A DNA stretch of 39,600 nt from NCBI GenBank assembly GCA_903831825.1, contig CAIKZE010000385.1:1-39600 (forward strand), given 5' to 3'. Position 1 is the first letter of the stretch; each line of letters begins with the position of its first letter. Source of the stretch: an uncultured Lentisphaeria bacterium. GTDB taxonomy: Bacteria > Verrucomicrobiota > Lentisphaeria > Victivallales > Victivallaceae. This document shows positions 8,739 through 17,137 of the stretch, in pieces. Position numbers and translations under genes: made by a program. The notes beneath the pieces were generated by a model, which made no database searches, was not told the origin of the DNA, and was given only the letters and a program-made list of their open reading frames with translations.

Positions 8739-10100
8739 TTAGATGCCGTATTGTTTCCGTTTGCGCCAGAGGGTCGCCTGATCAATGCCCAGGACATCCG
8801 CGGCTTCATGCAGGGATTTGGCGGCGGCGATTACTCGCCGGATATGGACTTCTTCAATTTTCTCCAGCGAGACCATCGCTCCGAGTTCGGTCATTTCATT
8901 GCGCGGCGCCATTGCTTCCGGCAGATGTTCCGTTCCGATATATTCGTTCTGACAGAGAATCGCGGCGCGTTCGATGACGTTGCGCAATTCGCGGATATTG
9001 CCGGGCCAGCCGTAATTTTTCAACGCCGCAACGGCGTCAGCGGAAAACCCGGCAATTTTCTTGTGGTTCTGAGCTCCGAAAAATGCCAGCATGTTATTGG
9101 CGATGTCCTCAATGTCGTCAGGACGTTCGCAAAGCGGCGGAATTTTAATTTGAATTACGTTCAGGCGGTAATACAGATCTTCCCTGAAACGCCCTTCCTT
9201 GACCGCCTGTTCCAAATTTTCATTGGTGGCGCTGATGATGCGGACGTCCGCCCGGCGGGTTTGATGATCGCCGACCCGTTCATATTCACGTTCCTGGATG
9301 AAACGCAACAATTTAGGCTGGATTGAAAGCGGAATCGCGCCGATTTCATCAAGAAAAATAGTCCCTTTTTCACAAGCGGCAATGCGTCCCGGATTGTCCC
9401 GGACAGCGCCGGTGAACGCGCCTTTGACATGTCCGAAAAGTTCACTTTCCAGCAGTTGTGAGCTGAGCGACGGGCAGGAAATGACGCCCAGCGGCTTGCC
9501 GGCGCGCTTGCTCCAGCCGTGAATGGCCCGGGCCAGCACGGTTTTGCCGGTGCCGCTGGCCCCCAGCAGCATTATGACGGCTTCGGAAGCCGCAACCTGC
9601 CGGGCAATTTCAATTGTGCGCTGCATTTCCGGATGGTTGGAATTGAAAAATCCAGCCGGGTTTGAACGGTCAATATCTTCCTGCAAAATCGCGATGCGCT
9701 GTTCCATGCGGCGCATATCGGCCACGCGGGCGACGACCAGCAGCAACTGTTCGGGATTAAACGGTTTCTGAATATAATCCGTAGCGCCCCGGCGCATGGC
9801 CTCCACCGCCGTGTCAATCGTGGCGTAAGCAGTAATTACGACGATTTTCAGCCACGGCGAAGCGCTCAGCAGAACCGGAATCAAGTCCATTCCATTGTCG
9901 GTGCCCAGGCGCAAGTCCACAAACGCCAAGTCAAAAACCTGTCTCCGGGCTTCCGCCTCCGCGTCATGGATATTGCTGACCGCCGTAACCTGGTTGCCGT
10001 AGGATTCCAGACAAATATTTATGGTTTTCCGGATATTCGCCTCGTCATCCACGACCAGAATATTTAAGTTGCCTTCAAACGGTTGACTGTTTTCTGACAT
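8739..10100 (-). CDS. AlgB-type NtrC-family sigma-54 response regulator
   Basis: The 453-residue regulator has a receiver domain (about 13-130) with phospho-acceptor Asp in FVDLRLGTDNG. An AAA+ domain (about 150-385) carries Walker A GASGTGKT, the sigma-54 contact loop GAFTGA, Walker B GTIFLDEIG and the R-finger region. A C-terminal Fis-type helix-turn-helix ends ATLWRKRKQYGI. Along its whole length it reads like AlgB (449 residues; same RLGxDNG and LYRKRKQYGL-type ending). It should activate sigma-54 promoters after phosphorylation by the adjacent kinase. Canonical kdp operons use the OmpR-type regulator KdpE, which is absent here. It begins 35 nt after recF, so it may also be read from the dnaN-recF transcript. 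Confidence 0.9.
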   Translation of the reverse strand: MSENSQPFEGNLNILVVDDEANIRKTINICLESYGNQVTAVSNIHDAEAEARRQVFDLAFVDLRLGTDNGMDLIPVLLSASPWLKIVVITAYATIDTAVEAMRRGATDYIQKPFNPEQLLLVVARVADMRRMEQRIAILQEDIDRSNPAGFFNSNHPEMQRTIEIARQVAASEAVIMLLGASGTGKTVLARAIHGWSKRAGKPLGVISCPSLSSQLLESELFGHVKGAFTGAVRDNPGRIAACEKGTIFLDEIGAIPLSIQPKLLRFIQEREYERVGDHQTRRADVRIISATNENLEQAVKEGRFREDLYYRLNVIQIKIPPLCERPDDIEDIANNMLAFFGAQNHKKIAGFSADAVAALKNYGWPGNIRELRNVIERAAILCQNEYIGTEHLPEAMAPRNEMTELGAMVSLEKIEEVHIRRVIAAAKSLHEAADVLGIDQATLWRKRKQYGI

Positions 10101-10135
10101 TTTTCTCTCTCTTCTTTATAAATAACTGAGTAAGT

Positions 10136-11227
10136 TTATTCCATTATCTCATTTTTGCAAATGACTTTTCCGTCCTGAATTTCATAGAACGCGGCGGTTT
10201 TGAAAAAATCATCCGCGGGTTTCTCGGTAAAGGTGAAGAATATCTGTCCGGCCTGATTGATTACTTTGAAGAACATTTCCCGGGTAACCGCGTCCAACTC
10301 GCCGGTCACATCGTCCACCAGGACAACAATGTTGTTGTTTTCTTTGCCGGCGGAAAGAAGATTTACTTCGGCCATTTTCATACAAAGCGAAATCAGGCGG
10401 CACTGGCCGGTGGATCCGTAATTTCTTAATAGCTTGCGGTTATAATTGAAGTCAAAATCGTCCAGTTGCGGCCCGAAACTGGTATAACCGCGGCGAAGAT
10501 CGCGCTCTCTTTCCCTCTCGAAAATCTCCATATAGCGGCTGTAATCGTCGGTGCCGGCACTATTGCGGTATTTAATATCGAAAGAAACCTTTTCAGGAAA
10601 GAAATTTTTAATGATCCGTTCGATTTCAGCGCCGAGAATTCCGGAATATTGTTGACGGTGAGCAGCAATGAAACTGCCCGCGGAGGCCATCACCGGCTCG
10701 AACGCTTTAATGACATTTACATTGCGGTCCGACTTGATGACGGCATTCCTGGATTTCAAAGCCAGCGAATAATCGTGCAGCGCCGAAAGGTACTCCGGCT
10801 CCATCATCGAAATAAACATGTCCAGCAGCCGCCGTCTGAGACTTGAGACCCCGGAGATGATGTTGATGTCGTCCGGCGAGAAAGCCACCGCCTTGATGCG
10901 TTTAATGAATTCGCTGGCGCGGGAAACCGGAACATGGTCTATGCTCAATTTCCGTTTACCGGCGTCTGAAATGTTTATTTCCAGAAATTCAGTCCAGTTC
11001 TGCCGGTTTATTTCGGCCCCAACATAGGAATTATCTTTGCCGATAGTTTTTAAATCTTTAATTTGTGAAGTGCGGAATGAACGCAGCATGCTGATAAAAA
11101 AGACAGCCTCCAGCAGATTGCTTTTCCCTTGACCGTTTCTGCCGGTAAAAACATTCAACGGGGAATTTATGGACAGATCCGCATCTATGTAATTTCTGAA
11201 ATTCCTTAAAATAAGTCTTTTAATCAT
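10136..11227 (-). CDS. recF: DNA replication and repair protein RecF
   Basis: RecF is an ABC-type ATPase that binds gapped DNA and helps load RecA with RecO/RecR. The 363 residues match the family. Walker A GRNGQGKS is at residues 29-36, the ABC signature region is STGQCRLISLCMK, and Walker B is IVVLVDDVTGELD. The N-terminus MIKRLILRNFRNY is typical. It lies downstream of dnaN, as in many bacteria, but two extra genes intervene. A 49-nt gap separates it from the TOPRIM gene. Confidence 0.95.
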   Translation of the reverse strand: MIKRLILRNFRNYIDADLSINSPLNVFTGRNGQGKSNLLEAVFFISMLRSFRTSQIKDLKTIGKDNSYVGAEINRQNWTEFLEINISDAGKRKLSIDHVPVSRASEFIKRIKAVAFSPDDINIISGVSSLRRRLLDMFISMMEPEYLSALHDYSLALKSRNAVIKSDRNVNVIKAFEPVMASAGSFIAAHRQQYSGILGAEIERIIKNFFPEKVSFDIKYRNSAGTDDYSRYMEIFERERERDLRRGYTSFGPQLDDFDFNYNRKLLRNYGSTGQCRLISLCMKMAEVNLLSAGKENNNIVVLVDDVTGELDAVTREMFFKVINQAGQIFFTFTEKPADDFFKTAAFYEIQDGKVICKNEIME

Positions 11228-11276
11228 AATTGGCCGCTATTTACATGGGATCATTCTGCCCGGGCGTATCAATTCT

Positions 11277-11837
11277 TCATGATAGTAACTGCCGTAGTCT
11301 CGAATTGAATTCTTTGCAGGCTTTTTTAAGAGAATCCGGCGGATTTTCCAATTCTTTGTTTTGTTTGCAATTATCCGCCAGTCTGTCAATAAACACATGA
11401 GTTTCAGATTCGCAGTTTTTGTATTCATATTTTGGCTTGTATGATGTATTTTCATCCATTTCCACACTATTAAGCCAGGCCAGCCAGGTTTCAATATGCC
11501 GTTTTGGAATAATATGAACTACCGGTTCCGTATCAGAACGCGGTTTAATATTATTTTTTATTGCCGCAGCGTTAAGTTCATTATTATGATCTTTAACAGA
11601 GCCTTTATCAGCATCAATAACTACTACAAGTGCTGTTTTCCCACTGCGGGCACGAAGCGCAATAAGTTCATTTGCATATTTATCTCTAACATGCTTTTCG
11701 CCGGAACCGGCAGTACAAATTTCAGTTCGTATCAAGCGCTGATTAATATTCCACCCCTTCTTCAAAAAACGACAAGCGACTACTTCCTGTAATTTATCTT
11801 CACAAATTATAATAAATTGTGAGACTCTATTGCTCAT
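11277..11837 (-). CDS. Small TOPRIM-like protein (RloB/DUF4276-type), partner of adjacent ATPase
   Basis: The 186-residue protein has no membrane segment. The N-terminal strand FIIICEDKLQE (acidic residue at position 13) and VVVIDADKG (Asp75-x-Asp77) are arranged like the Glu and DxD metal ligands of TOPRIM nucleases. A later IPKRHIETWLAWL segment resembles RloB/DUF4276-type proteins. Its ATG lies 11 nt inside the end of the ATPase gene, so translation is probably coupled. Small TOPRIM proteins paired with an ABC ATPase occur in nuclease defence pairs such as PARIS (AriA/AriB), split OLD-type systems and RloA/RloB. The metal-ligand assignment is by eye. The base composition is more AT-rich than in flanking recF. 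Confidence 0.6.
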   Translation of the reverse strand: MSNRVSQFIIICEDKLQEVVACRFLKKGWNINQRLIRTEICTAGSGEKHVRDKYANELIALRARSGKTALVVVIDADKGSVKDHNNELNAAAIKNNIKPRSDTEPVVHIIPKRHIETWLAWLNSVEMDENTSYKPKYEYKNCESETHVFIDRLADNCKQNKELENPPDSLKKACKEFNSRLRQLLS

Positions 11838-12957
11838 TCTCTTCCCAGCCTCTTGCCATCGTTTCAGCGGGAGTCAATCCTGGTATTTCTGGAAACGGTT
11901 TGGTTATAACCTGCGCGCCATTTTGTCTTGAAAACCATAATTCCGAACCGTGCGCCATATTATTAATTATTTCCGGATGATGAGATATGATTATAGACTG
12001 AACGGATTTTTCTCCACAAACTTCTTCCAACAATTTCAGCCACGGCTGAATTTCACGCAGGGAAACAAAGTTCTCCGGTTCATCAATAAAAAGAACCGAG
12101 AAAACTTTATGTTTTAAAGATTCAAGTATCATATATAAGACTATTAATTGCCGCTGTCCATCAGATAAATTCTTAAACTTAAAAGCATAATTGCTATTTT
12201 CAATTTTAAATTCCGCCTCAAGTCTGCGCATATCGCCGCTTTCGACTAAATTTAGAATCTCAAATCCCGGAAGAACATCTTTTAAATATTCTTGCGCTTT
12301 ATATGCTATTCCGGAATTTTCCTGAATAAGATGCCTATACCATGACGAAAAATTTTCTGCGTGATTTGAAAGCCATTTATCTTCAGATTTTGCAATTTGT
12401 TCTATTAAAGCAGGATTAGGCCGAATAATCAGTAATTTTTTTATTTCTTCTCGAAACTTGATCAACGGCAAATTATCTTCGCGTTTGCCAATGCTGGGAA
12501 TTACTGAACGCCTCCAGTCGGCAGAAAAATGAGTCCCTTCTTTTACTTCTTCTTCTTTTTTTCTCTCTATTCGATAAAGATGAGCCTCATTACCGTCAAA
12601 ATTAAAGAAAACCTGGTTTTTCCATTTAAGGATTTCTTTTTTAATGCGGCATTCATCACTATTTTTTGCATATTCTAAAACAATCTCATAATCATAAGAT
12701 TCTTTATCTATTTCCAATATAAGACCAAATGTCTGTTCATTACGTTTTCCCCATTTTGTCAGAGAATCTTTATTTACAGTATCATCATCACCGGATAATA
12801 TATCTTGCCCTGACAATATCTTTTGAATAATTTTCAAAGCTTCCAGAACAGAGGTTTTTCCAGAACCATTCTTTCCAAGCCATAATTGAAATTTACCCGG
12901 ATTAATCCTGAAATTACTGAAACATCGAAAGTTGTCAATGTAAATTTCTTTTATCAT
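11827..12957 (-). CDS. RecF/OLD-like ABC ATPase (AAA_21/AAA_15 type), putative defence ATPase
   Basis: The 376-residue ATPase has Walker A GKNGSGKT at 28-35, the ABC signature LSDGQ at 264-268, Walker B VLFIDEPE at 288-295 and an H-loop IISHHPE near 326. The middle (about 60-250) is charged and probably helical, without the long coiled coil of SMC/RecN. Its N-terminus MIKEIYIDNFRCFSNF parallels RecF, but the middle and end are unlike RecF. It starts 10 nt after dnaN and overlaps the TOPRIM gene by 11 nt, so all should be co-transcribed. Codon use is A/T-rich, which suggests acquisition. The best guess is the sensor/motor half of a two-gene nuclease defence module; a clamp-linked repair role is the alternative. 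Confidence 0.75.
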   Translation of the reverse strand: MIKEIYIDNFRCFSNFRINPGKFQLWLGKNGSGKTSVLEALKIIQKILSGQDILSGDDDTVNKDSLTKWGKRNEQTFGLILEIDKESYDYEIVLEYAKNSDECRIKKEILKWKNQVFFNFDGNEAHLYRIERKKEEEVKEGTHFSADWRRSVIPSIGKREDNLPLIKFREEIKKLLIIRPNPALIEQIAKSEDKWLSNHAENFSSWYRHLIQENSGIAYKAQEYLKDVLPGFEILNLVESGDMRRLEAEFKIENSNYAFKFKNLSDGQRQLIVLYMILESLKHKVFSVLFIDEPENFVSLREIQPWLKLLEEVCGEKSVQSIIISHHPEIINNMAHGSELWFSRQNGAQVITKPFPEIPGLTPAETMARGWEENEQ

Positions 12958-12967
12958 AACATCTTTT

Positions 12968-14062
12968 TTATCTGTTTCTCATCGGCATAATTACGTAAAG
13001 GAAACCTTCGCCGCCTTCAATCGCCACGGGGCTGAAACCGTCATTAATTTTCATTTTAATCTTGTCGGCGTCACAATGTCTGAACGGATCAGCCAGGAAC
13101 GAAGGATTAAAAGATATGTCAATCCTGTTTTCCTTGTAATCAATATCGATATAGTCATTACCTTCGCCGATATTATTGCTGGAAGCTTCAAAGGTCAGGC
13201 GATTATTATCAAATTTGACGATCATGAATGAACTGGAATCGGAAAGGGCTAATGAAACAAGTTCCAGTTTTGCCAGGAACGTTGCCGCCGGAACTTCAAA
13301 TACTTTACTGAATGAAGCCGGAATCACTTGACGGTAATTGGGATAATTGCCTTCAATTAATTTTGTTGTCAGCAATACCGTCTCTGTTTTAAAAGAAGCC
13401 TGCTTTTCACCAATTTCGATAGTCACTATTCCAGTGCCGTCAAGCAACCTTTTAATTTCCACCGCTGTTTTAAGCGGAATAATCGTATCGCCTTCGTCAC
13501 CGCTGAAACTTTCCGGAACTTTTTCAACCAGCGCCAGACGTTTGCCGTCAGTGGCCACGGCGGTAATCGTATTTTCCTTTACCGAAAAAAGAATGCCATG
13601 CAATACTTTTCTGGTATCATCAAGACTTACCGCATAAGAAATCTGGTCCAGCATCTTGCTGAAATCAGTTTCTTTAAACTTAATTTGTTTTTTGGAAGCA
13701 AAATCCACCGGTACCGGAAAATCATCCGCCGGAAGTCCGAGCAATTTGAAATTACTGGTTCCGCACTGTATTTCCACCTGATTCTTATCATTGGAGCTTA
13801 TACATACTGTATCTCCAATGAATCTGCTGACCAGAGCATGCAACTTTTTAGCCGGAACTGTTGTTCTGCCGCTTTGTTCCACTGCTGCTTCAAGCTTCGT
13901 CGTAATTCTGATTTCAAGATCAGTAGTCGTTAATGTTAAAGCATTTCCATCTGCTTCCAGAAGAACATTACCCAGAACAGGCAGAGTTGACCTGTTGCCG
14001 ATAATGTTGATCACTTTTTGAATTGCCTTTAAAAATTTGTCTTTGCCGATACTTAATTTCAT
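12968..14062 (-). CDS. dnaN: DNA polymerase III subunit beta (sliding clamp)
   Basis: DnaN is the ring-shaped processivity clamp. The 364 residues match the family. Three repeated clamp folds are recognisable: the N-terminal MKLSIGKDKFLKAIQKVINI, the central DDTRKVLHGILFSV...AVATDGKRLALVE, and the C-terminal end FLYVIMPMRNR in place of the usual YVIMPMRL. It is the first gene of a leftward operon that continues into the ATPase/TOPRIM pair and recF. No dnaA lies within the window. The upstream region is extremely AT-rich. Confidence 0.97.
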   Translation of the reverse strand: MKLSIGKDKFLKAIQKVINIIGNRSTLPVLGNVLLEADGNALTLTTTDLEIRITTKLEAAVEQSGRTTVPAKKLHALVSRFIGDTVCISSNDKNQVEIQCGTSNFKLLGLPADDFPVPVDFASKKQIKFKETDFSKMLDQISYAVSLDDTRKVLHGILFSVKENTITAVATDGKRLALVEKVPESFSGDEGDTIIPLKTAVEIKRLLDGTGIVTIEIGEKQASFKTETVLLTTKLIEGNYPNYRQVIPASFSKVFEVPAATFLAKLELVSLALSDSSSFMIVKFDNNRLTFEASSNNIGEGNDYIDIDYKENRIDISFNPSFLADPFRHCDADKIKMKINDGFSPVAIEGGEGFLYVIMPMRNR

Positions 14063-14424
14063 ATCCTATCCTGCCTTTCTTAAGCTGGTTTATTCACAGG
14101 CTATATATTTATATTACTTATTACCTATACTCTATATCTATTTATTTTTATTATTATACCCTGTTAATTCTGTTAATAAAGCTAAATTTGAGCGAAAAAT
14201 CAAAAAAAATCATATTAATAAGATTGTTCGAAAAACTTTACTAAACTAAACCTTATCATCATTTATCAATTATTAACATTAATAATATGTTTTTATTAAC
14301 ACAGTTGTCAATAGATAAGATAAAAAATAGCTTAAAAGAGATTTTTAAATTTCTGAAAAGTAAGCTATATTTAAAAAATACAATATCCTGATAAAGGATT
14401 GAATCAATAAAATTATGGGGAAAA
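14063..14424. other. AT-rich divergent intergenic region; candidate origin of replication (oriC)
   Basis: This 362-bp gap between divergent dnaN and gmhA is overwhelmingly A/T. It contains one exact match to the DnaA-box pattern TTWTNCACA (TTATTCACA at 14090-14098). The 9-mer TTATTAACA, one base off the pattern, occurs three times (14171-14179 on minus, 14270-14278 and 14293-14301 on plus). Genes diverge from this point for 14 kb leftward and 6 kb rightward, and dnaN-recF are next to it, both usual near oriC. Against this, dnaA is absent and exact boxes are few. It must at least hold the divergent promoters for dnaN and gmhA. Confidence 0.4.
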
Positions 14425-15066
14425 ATGGATATTTTATTAAATGACCTTATTCGCCGCTATCCCGGGATTGTTGATTTAAAGGAGGATGTGCGAACAACTT
14501 ATGAAATTATATTGGAATCTTTGAAGAAAGGCGGAACTGTTTTTACCTGCGGCAACGGCGGCAGCGCTTCTGATTCCGAACATATTGCCGGGGAATTGCT
14601 TAAAGGATTTATATTAAAAAGAGAATTAAAGGACGAGTTGAAAAAAGAATTCTCGGATAAATTCGGAGAAGACGGATTTAAACTTGCAAGCAAGCTGCAA
14701 TATGGGTTAAGGGCCATTTCATTAACTTCCCATCCGGCGTTTATAACCGCATTTGCCAATGATGTGGATGCAAATTTGATTTTTGCCCAGCAGCTTTTCG
14801 GTCTTGGCCGCAAGGGAGATGTGCTGATCGCAATATCCACCAGCGGCAATTCCGCCAATATTTATAATTGCATACTTACCGCGTCAATCATGGGTGTTAA
14901 AACCGTGCTGCTGACGGGAAAAAGCGGCGGCAGATGTTGCGCGCTGGCGGATGTGGCATTAAAAATTCCGGAAACGGAAGCATATAAGATACAGGAATAT
15001 CATTTGCCGATTTATCATACCTTATGTTTAATGATAGAGGATTATTTTTATGGGAAAAGAAGCTAA
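14425..15066 (+). CDS. gmhA: Phosphoheptose isomerase-like SIS-domain protein
   Basis: GmhA converts sedoheptulose 7-phosphate to D-glycero-D-manno-heptose 7-phosphate, the first step of LPS core heptose synthesis. The SIS domain shows FTCGNGGSASDSEHIAGELLKGF-type residues at the sugar-phosphate site, the ISTSGNSANI loop and the C-terminal IQEYHLPIYH segment that carries the catalytic His. At 213 residues it is about 20 longer than E. coli GmhA, because of an extra charged helix (about residues 66-90) seen in a known SIS subfamily. The substrate could therefore be another sugar phosphate. ATG 14425 follows GGGGA. It overlaps uppS by 17 nt. Confidence 0.8.
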   Translation: MDILLNDLIRRYPGIVDLKEDVRTTYEIILESLKKGGTVFTCGNGGSASDSEHIAGELLKGFILKRELKDELKKEFSDKFGEDGFKLASKLQYGLRAISLTSHPAFITAFANDVDANLIFAQQLFGLGRKGDVLIAISTSGNSANIYNCILTASIMGVKTVLLTGKSGGRCCALADVALKIPETEAYKIQEYHLPIYHTLCLMIEDYFYGKRS

Positions 15067-15760
15067 AAAGCTTCGCCATATCGCTGTTATAATGGATGGT
15101 AACGGCCGCTGGGCGGAACAGCATAAATTGGATAGGATTGAAGGACACAAAAAAGGTTCGGAAGTCGTTTTGGATATAGTAAAAGCGGCAAAAGAGATTG
15201 GCCTGGAGTATCTTACACTTTATGCGTTCAGTACGGAAAACTGGAAAAGACCCAGTTTTGAAGTCAACGGACTGATGAATATTTTAAATGATTTCCTGAC
15301 AACCCGCCTTAATGAGCTGATGGAGAACGGAATCAGGCTGAAAACGATTGGCAGAACTGAACAACTGCCTGAAAATATCAAAAGAAACCTTAATGACGCC
15401 ATCCGGAAAACCGCAAACAATAAATGCGGAACTTTAGTCCTGGCCCTGAGTTACGGCGGCAGAGCGGAAATCGTGGATGCGGTCAAAAAGATCGTAAAAG
15501 ATGCAAATGACGGAAAAATAAACAGTAAAGATGTTGATGAAACATCTTTCGCGCGCTATCTTTATGACCCGGAAATCCCGGACCCGGACCTGATGATAAG
15601 GACTAGCGGAGAATATAGAATCAGTAATTTTTTGCTGTGGCAGCTCTCTTATTCCGAATTTTATATAACGGAAACATTGTGGCCGGATTTTAGTAAAGAA
15701 GAATTTATGAAAGCGGTTGATGCATATAAAACGCGAAACCGCCGGTTTGGCGGAAGGTAA
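15050..15760 (+). CDS. uppS: Isoprenyl transferase (undecaprenyl diphosphate synthase)
   Basis: This cis-prenyltransferase makes the C55 carrier lipid for peptidoglycan and LPS. The 236 residues match the family. The signature HIAVIMDGNGRWAE has the catalytic Asp (about residue 17). FSTENWKRP and the C-terminal LMIRTSGEYRISNFLLWQLSYSEF segment are conserved. ATG 15050 lies inside the end of gmhA, suggesting coupling. cdsA follows after 3 nt, the usual uppS-cdsA order. Confidence 0.97.
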   Translation: MGKEAKKLRHIAVIMDGNGRWAEQHKLDRIEGHKKGSEVVLDIVKAAKEIGLEYLTLYAFSTENWKRPSFEVNGLMNILNDFLTTRLNELMENGIRLKTIGRTEQLPENIKRNLNDAIRKTANNKCGTLVLALSYGGRAEIVDAVKKIVKDANDGKINSKDVDETSFARYLYDPEIPDPDLMIRTSGEYRISNFLLWQLSYSEFYITETLWPDFSKEEFMKAVDAYKTRNRRFGGR

Positions 15761-15763
15761 CAG

Positions 15764-16627
15764 ATGACTTTTATTTTAAGGACAATCAGTTTCATCGTTC
15801 TGGTTTCGCTGTTTCTCTTTTCAATGTTATGGGAAGGGGTTGCGGCGCAAATCGCCTTTGCCGGATTTGCCACGGTTTCGGCATTTTTTGTGGTTTATGA
15901 AACCTTTTCCATGATTGAAAAGATCAATAAAAAGGGGTTTAAAATATTAACCTCCGGGGTTGCCGCGCTGATGGTGCTGATTATGGTCTTCTATGAAATC
16001 CAGATCATAATGTTTCTGATCGCCATTATTTTTTTAGTCGTCGGAATGTGGGTTTTCATGTTGTTTGTTTATGAAGACCGGGATAAATATGTTGATAAAG
16101 CTGTTAATTCATTGGGCGTATTCATGATGGTGGCGATGCCGCTGAGCTTCATGGTGCTGATTTACCGGATTGATTCGCTGCTGCTGCTGTTTATGGTGGC
16201 GGTAACTAAAATCGGCGATACGGGAGCCTATCTGTCAGGAACCATGTCGGGCAAATTAATGAACGGGAAAAACCATAAAGTGGTTCCCGGAATCAGTCCG
16301 AACAAGTCATATGAAGGCGTAATCGGCGGCCTGATCTGTTCGGTTCTGCTCAGCTTAATTCTGGCGAAAACGATTTTTCCCGAGTTGAATTCGGCGAATA
16401 TCGAGTCGCTGGACAAGCATACCATTCATTTTCCGTTACTGGTTGGCATTGTGCTGTTTTTCGGCGGTTTTGCCGGAGACCTGACCGAATCGGTGTTGAA
16501 GCGGACTTGCGGCGTCAAGGATTCCGGCAGCATGATTCCGGGAATGGGCGGATTTTTCGATTTTCTGGACAGTTTGATGCTGAACGCTCCGCTGTTTTAT
16601 CTTTATTTGTTATATTTTGATGTTTAA
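15764..16627 (+). CDS. cdsA: Phosphatidate cytidylyltransferase (CDP-DAG synthase)
   Basis: CdsA makes CDP-diacylglycerol from phosphatidic acid and CTP in the inner membrane. The 287-residue protein has about seven or eight membrane spans. The C-terminal signature SVLKRTCGVKDSGSMIPGMGG is followed by FFDFLDSLM. It keeps the KR...KDSG...P and Asp positions but has MGG where the textbook signature has HGG, and DFLD for DRxD; I recall the MGG form from other phyla. It starts 3 nt after uppS with GGAAGG upstream. dxr/rseP, which often follow, are absent. Confidence 0.94.
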   Translation: MTFILRTISFIVLVSLFLFSMLWEGVAAQIAFAGFATVSAFFVVYETFSMIEKINKKGFKILTSGVAALMVLIMVFYEIQIIMFLIAIIFLVVGMWVFMLFVYEDRDKYVDKAVNSLGVFMMVAMPLSFMVLIYRIDSLLLLFMVAVTKIGDTGAYLSGTMSGKLMNGKNHKVVPGISPNKSYEGVIGGLICSVLLSLILAKTIFPELNSANIESLDKHTIHFPLLVGIVLFFGGFAGDLTESVLKRTCGVKDSGSMIPGMGGFFDFLDSLMLNAPLFYLYLLYFDV

Positions 16628-16651
16628 TAACGCTCGAAACAGAGGCTAAAA

Positions 16652-17137
16652 ATGAAAAAAAAGATCATTAATCTCCTTACGGAAAATGCCAGAATGGGCA
16701 TTGCCGAAATCGGTGCCCGTCTGGGCATACCGGAAAGTAAAGTTATTAAAATAATCAAGGAACTTGAAGACTCCAAGGTCATCAAGGGTTATAAAGCGAT
16801 TGTGGATGATGATGTGCTGTTCGGCACCTCCGTAGTCCGCGCCCTGATTGAAGTGAAGGTAACTCCCGTCCGCGAAGGCGGATTTGACCGGGTCGCCAAG
16901 CGGATCGCCCGGTTCCCGGAGGTCACGGACCTTTACCTGGTCTCCGGGGGATATGACTTGAGGGTGGAAGTTAAAGGACGTTCCCTCAACGAGATAGCAT
17001 CATTTGTTTCCAGCAAGCTGTCCACGCTGGAGGGAATTATTTCCACATCGACAACGTTTGTTTTGAAAAAATATAAAGAATCCGGAAGGATCATGGATAA
17101 TGAAGAAGAATATGAAAGACTTAAAATTACTCCCTAA
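16652..17137 (+). CDS. Lrp/AsnC-family transcriptional regulator
   Basis: The 161-residue protein has an N-terminal winged helix-turn-helix (IINLLTENARMGIAEIGARLGIPESKVIKIIKELE) and a C-terminal RAM ligand-binding domain (about 65-145, including VTDLYLVSGGYDLRVEV). Its gene overlaps the following aminotransferase gene by about 38 nt. The pairing matches Bacillus alaR-alaT (yugG-yugH), so it probably controls the aminotransferase in response to an amino acid such as alanine; that is an inference by analogy. Confidence 0.9.
   Translation: MKKKIINLLTENARMGIAEIGARLGIPESKVIKIIKELEDSKVIKGYKAIVDDDVLFGTSVVRALIEVKVTPVREGGFDRVAKRIARFPEVTDLYLVSGGYDLRVEVKGRSLNEIASFVSSKLSTLEGIISTSTTFVLKKYKESGRIMDNEEEYERLKITP

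Noticed and set aside
14425-15066. Novel insertion in the heptose isomerase (about residues 66-90)
   Set aside because: A known SIS-domain subfamily has the same extra helix, so it is not unusual.
15764-16627. Defective CdsA because the HGG and DRxD residues of the signature are changed
   Set aside because: KR...KDSG...PGMGG with the Asp positions kept is a variant I recall from intact homologues, so loss of function is not supported.
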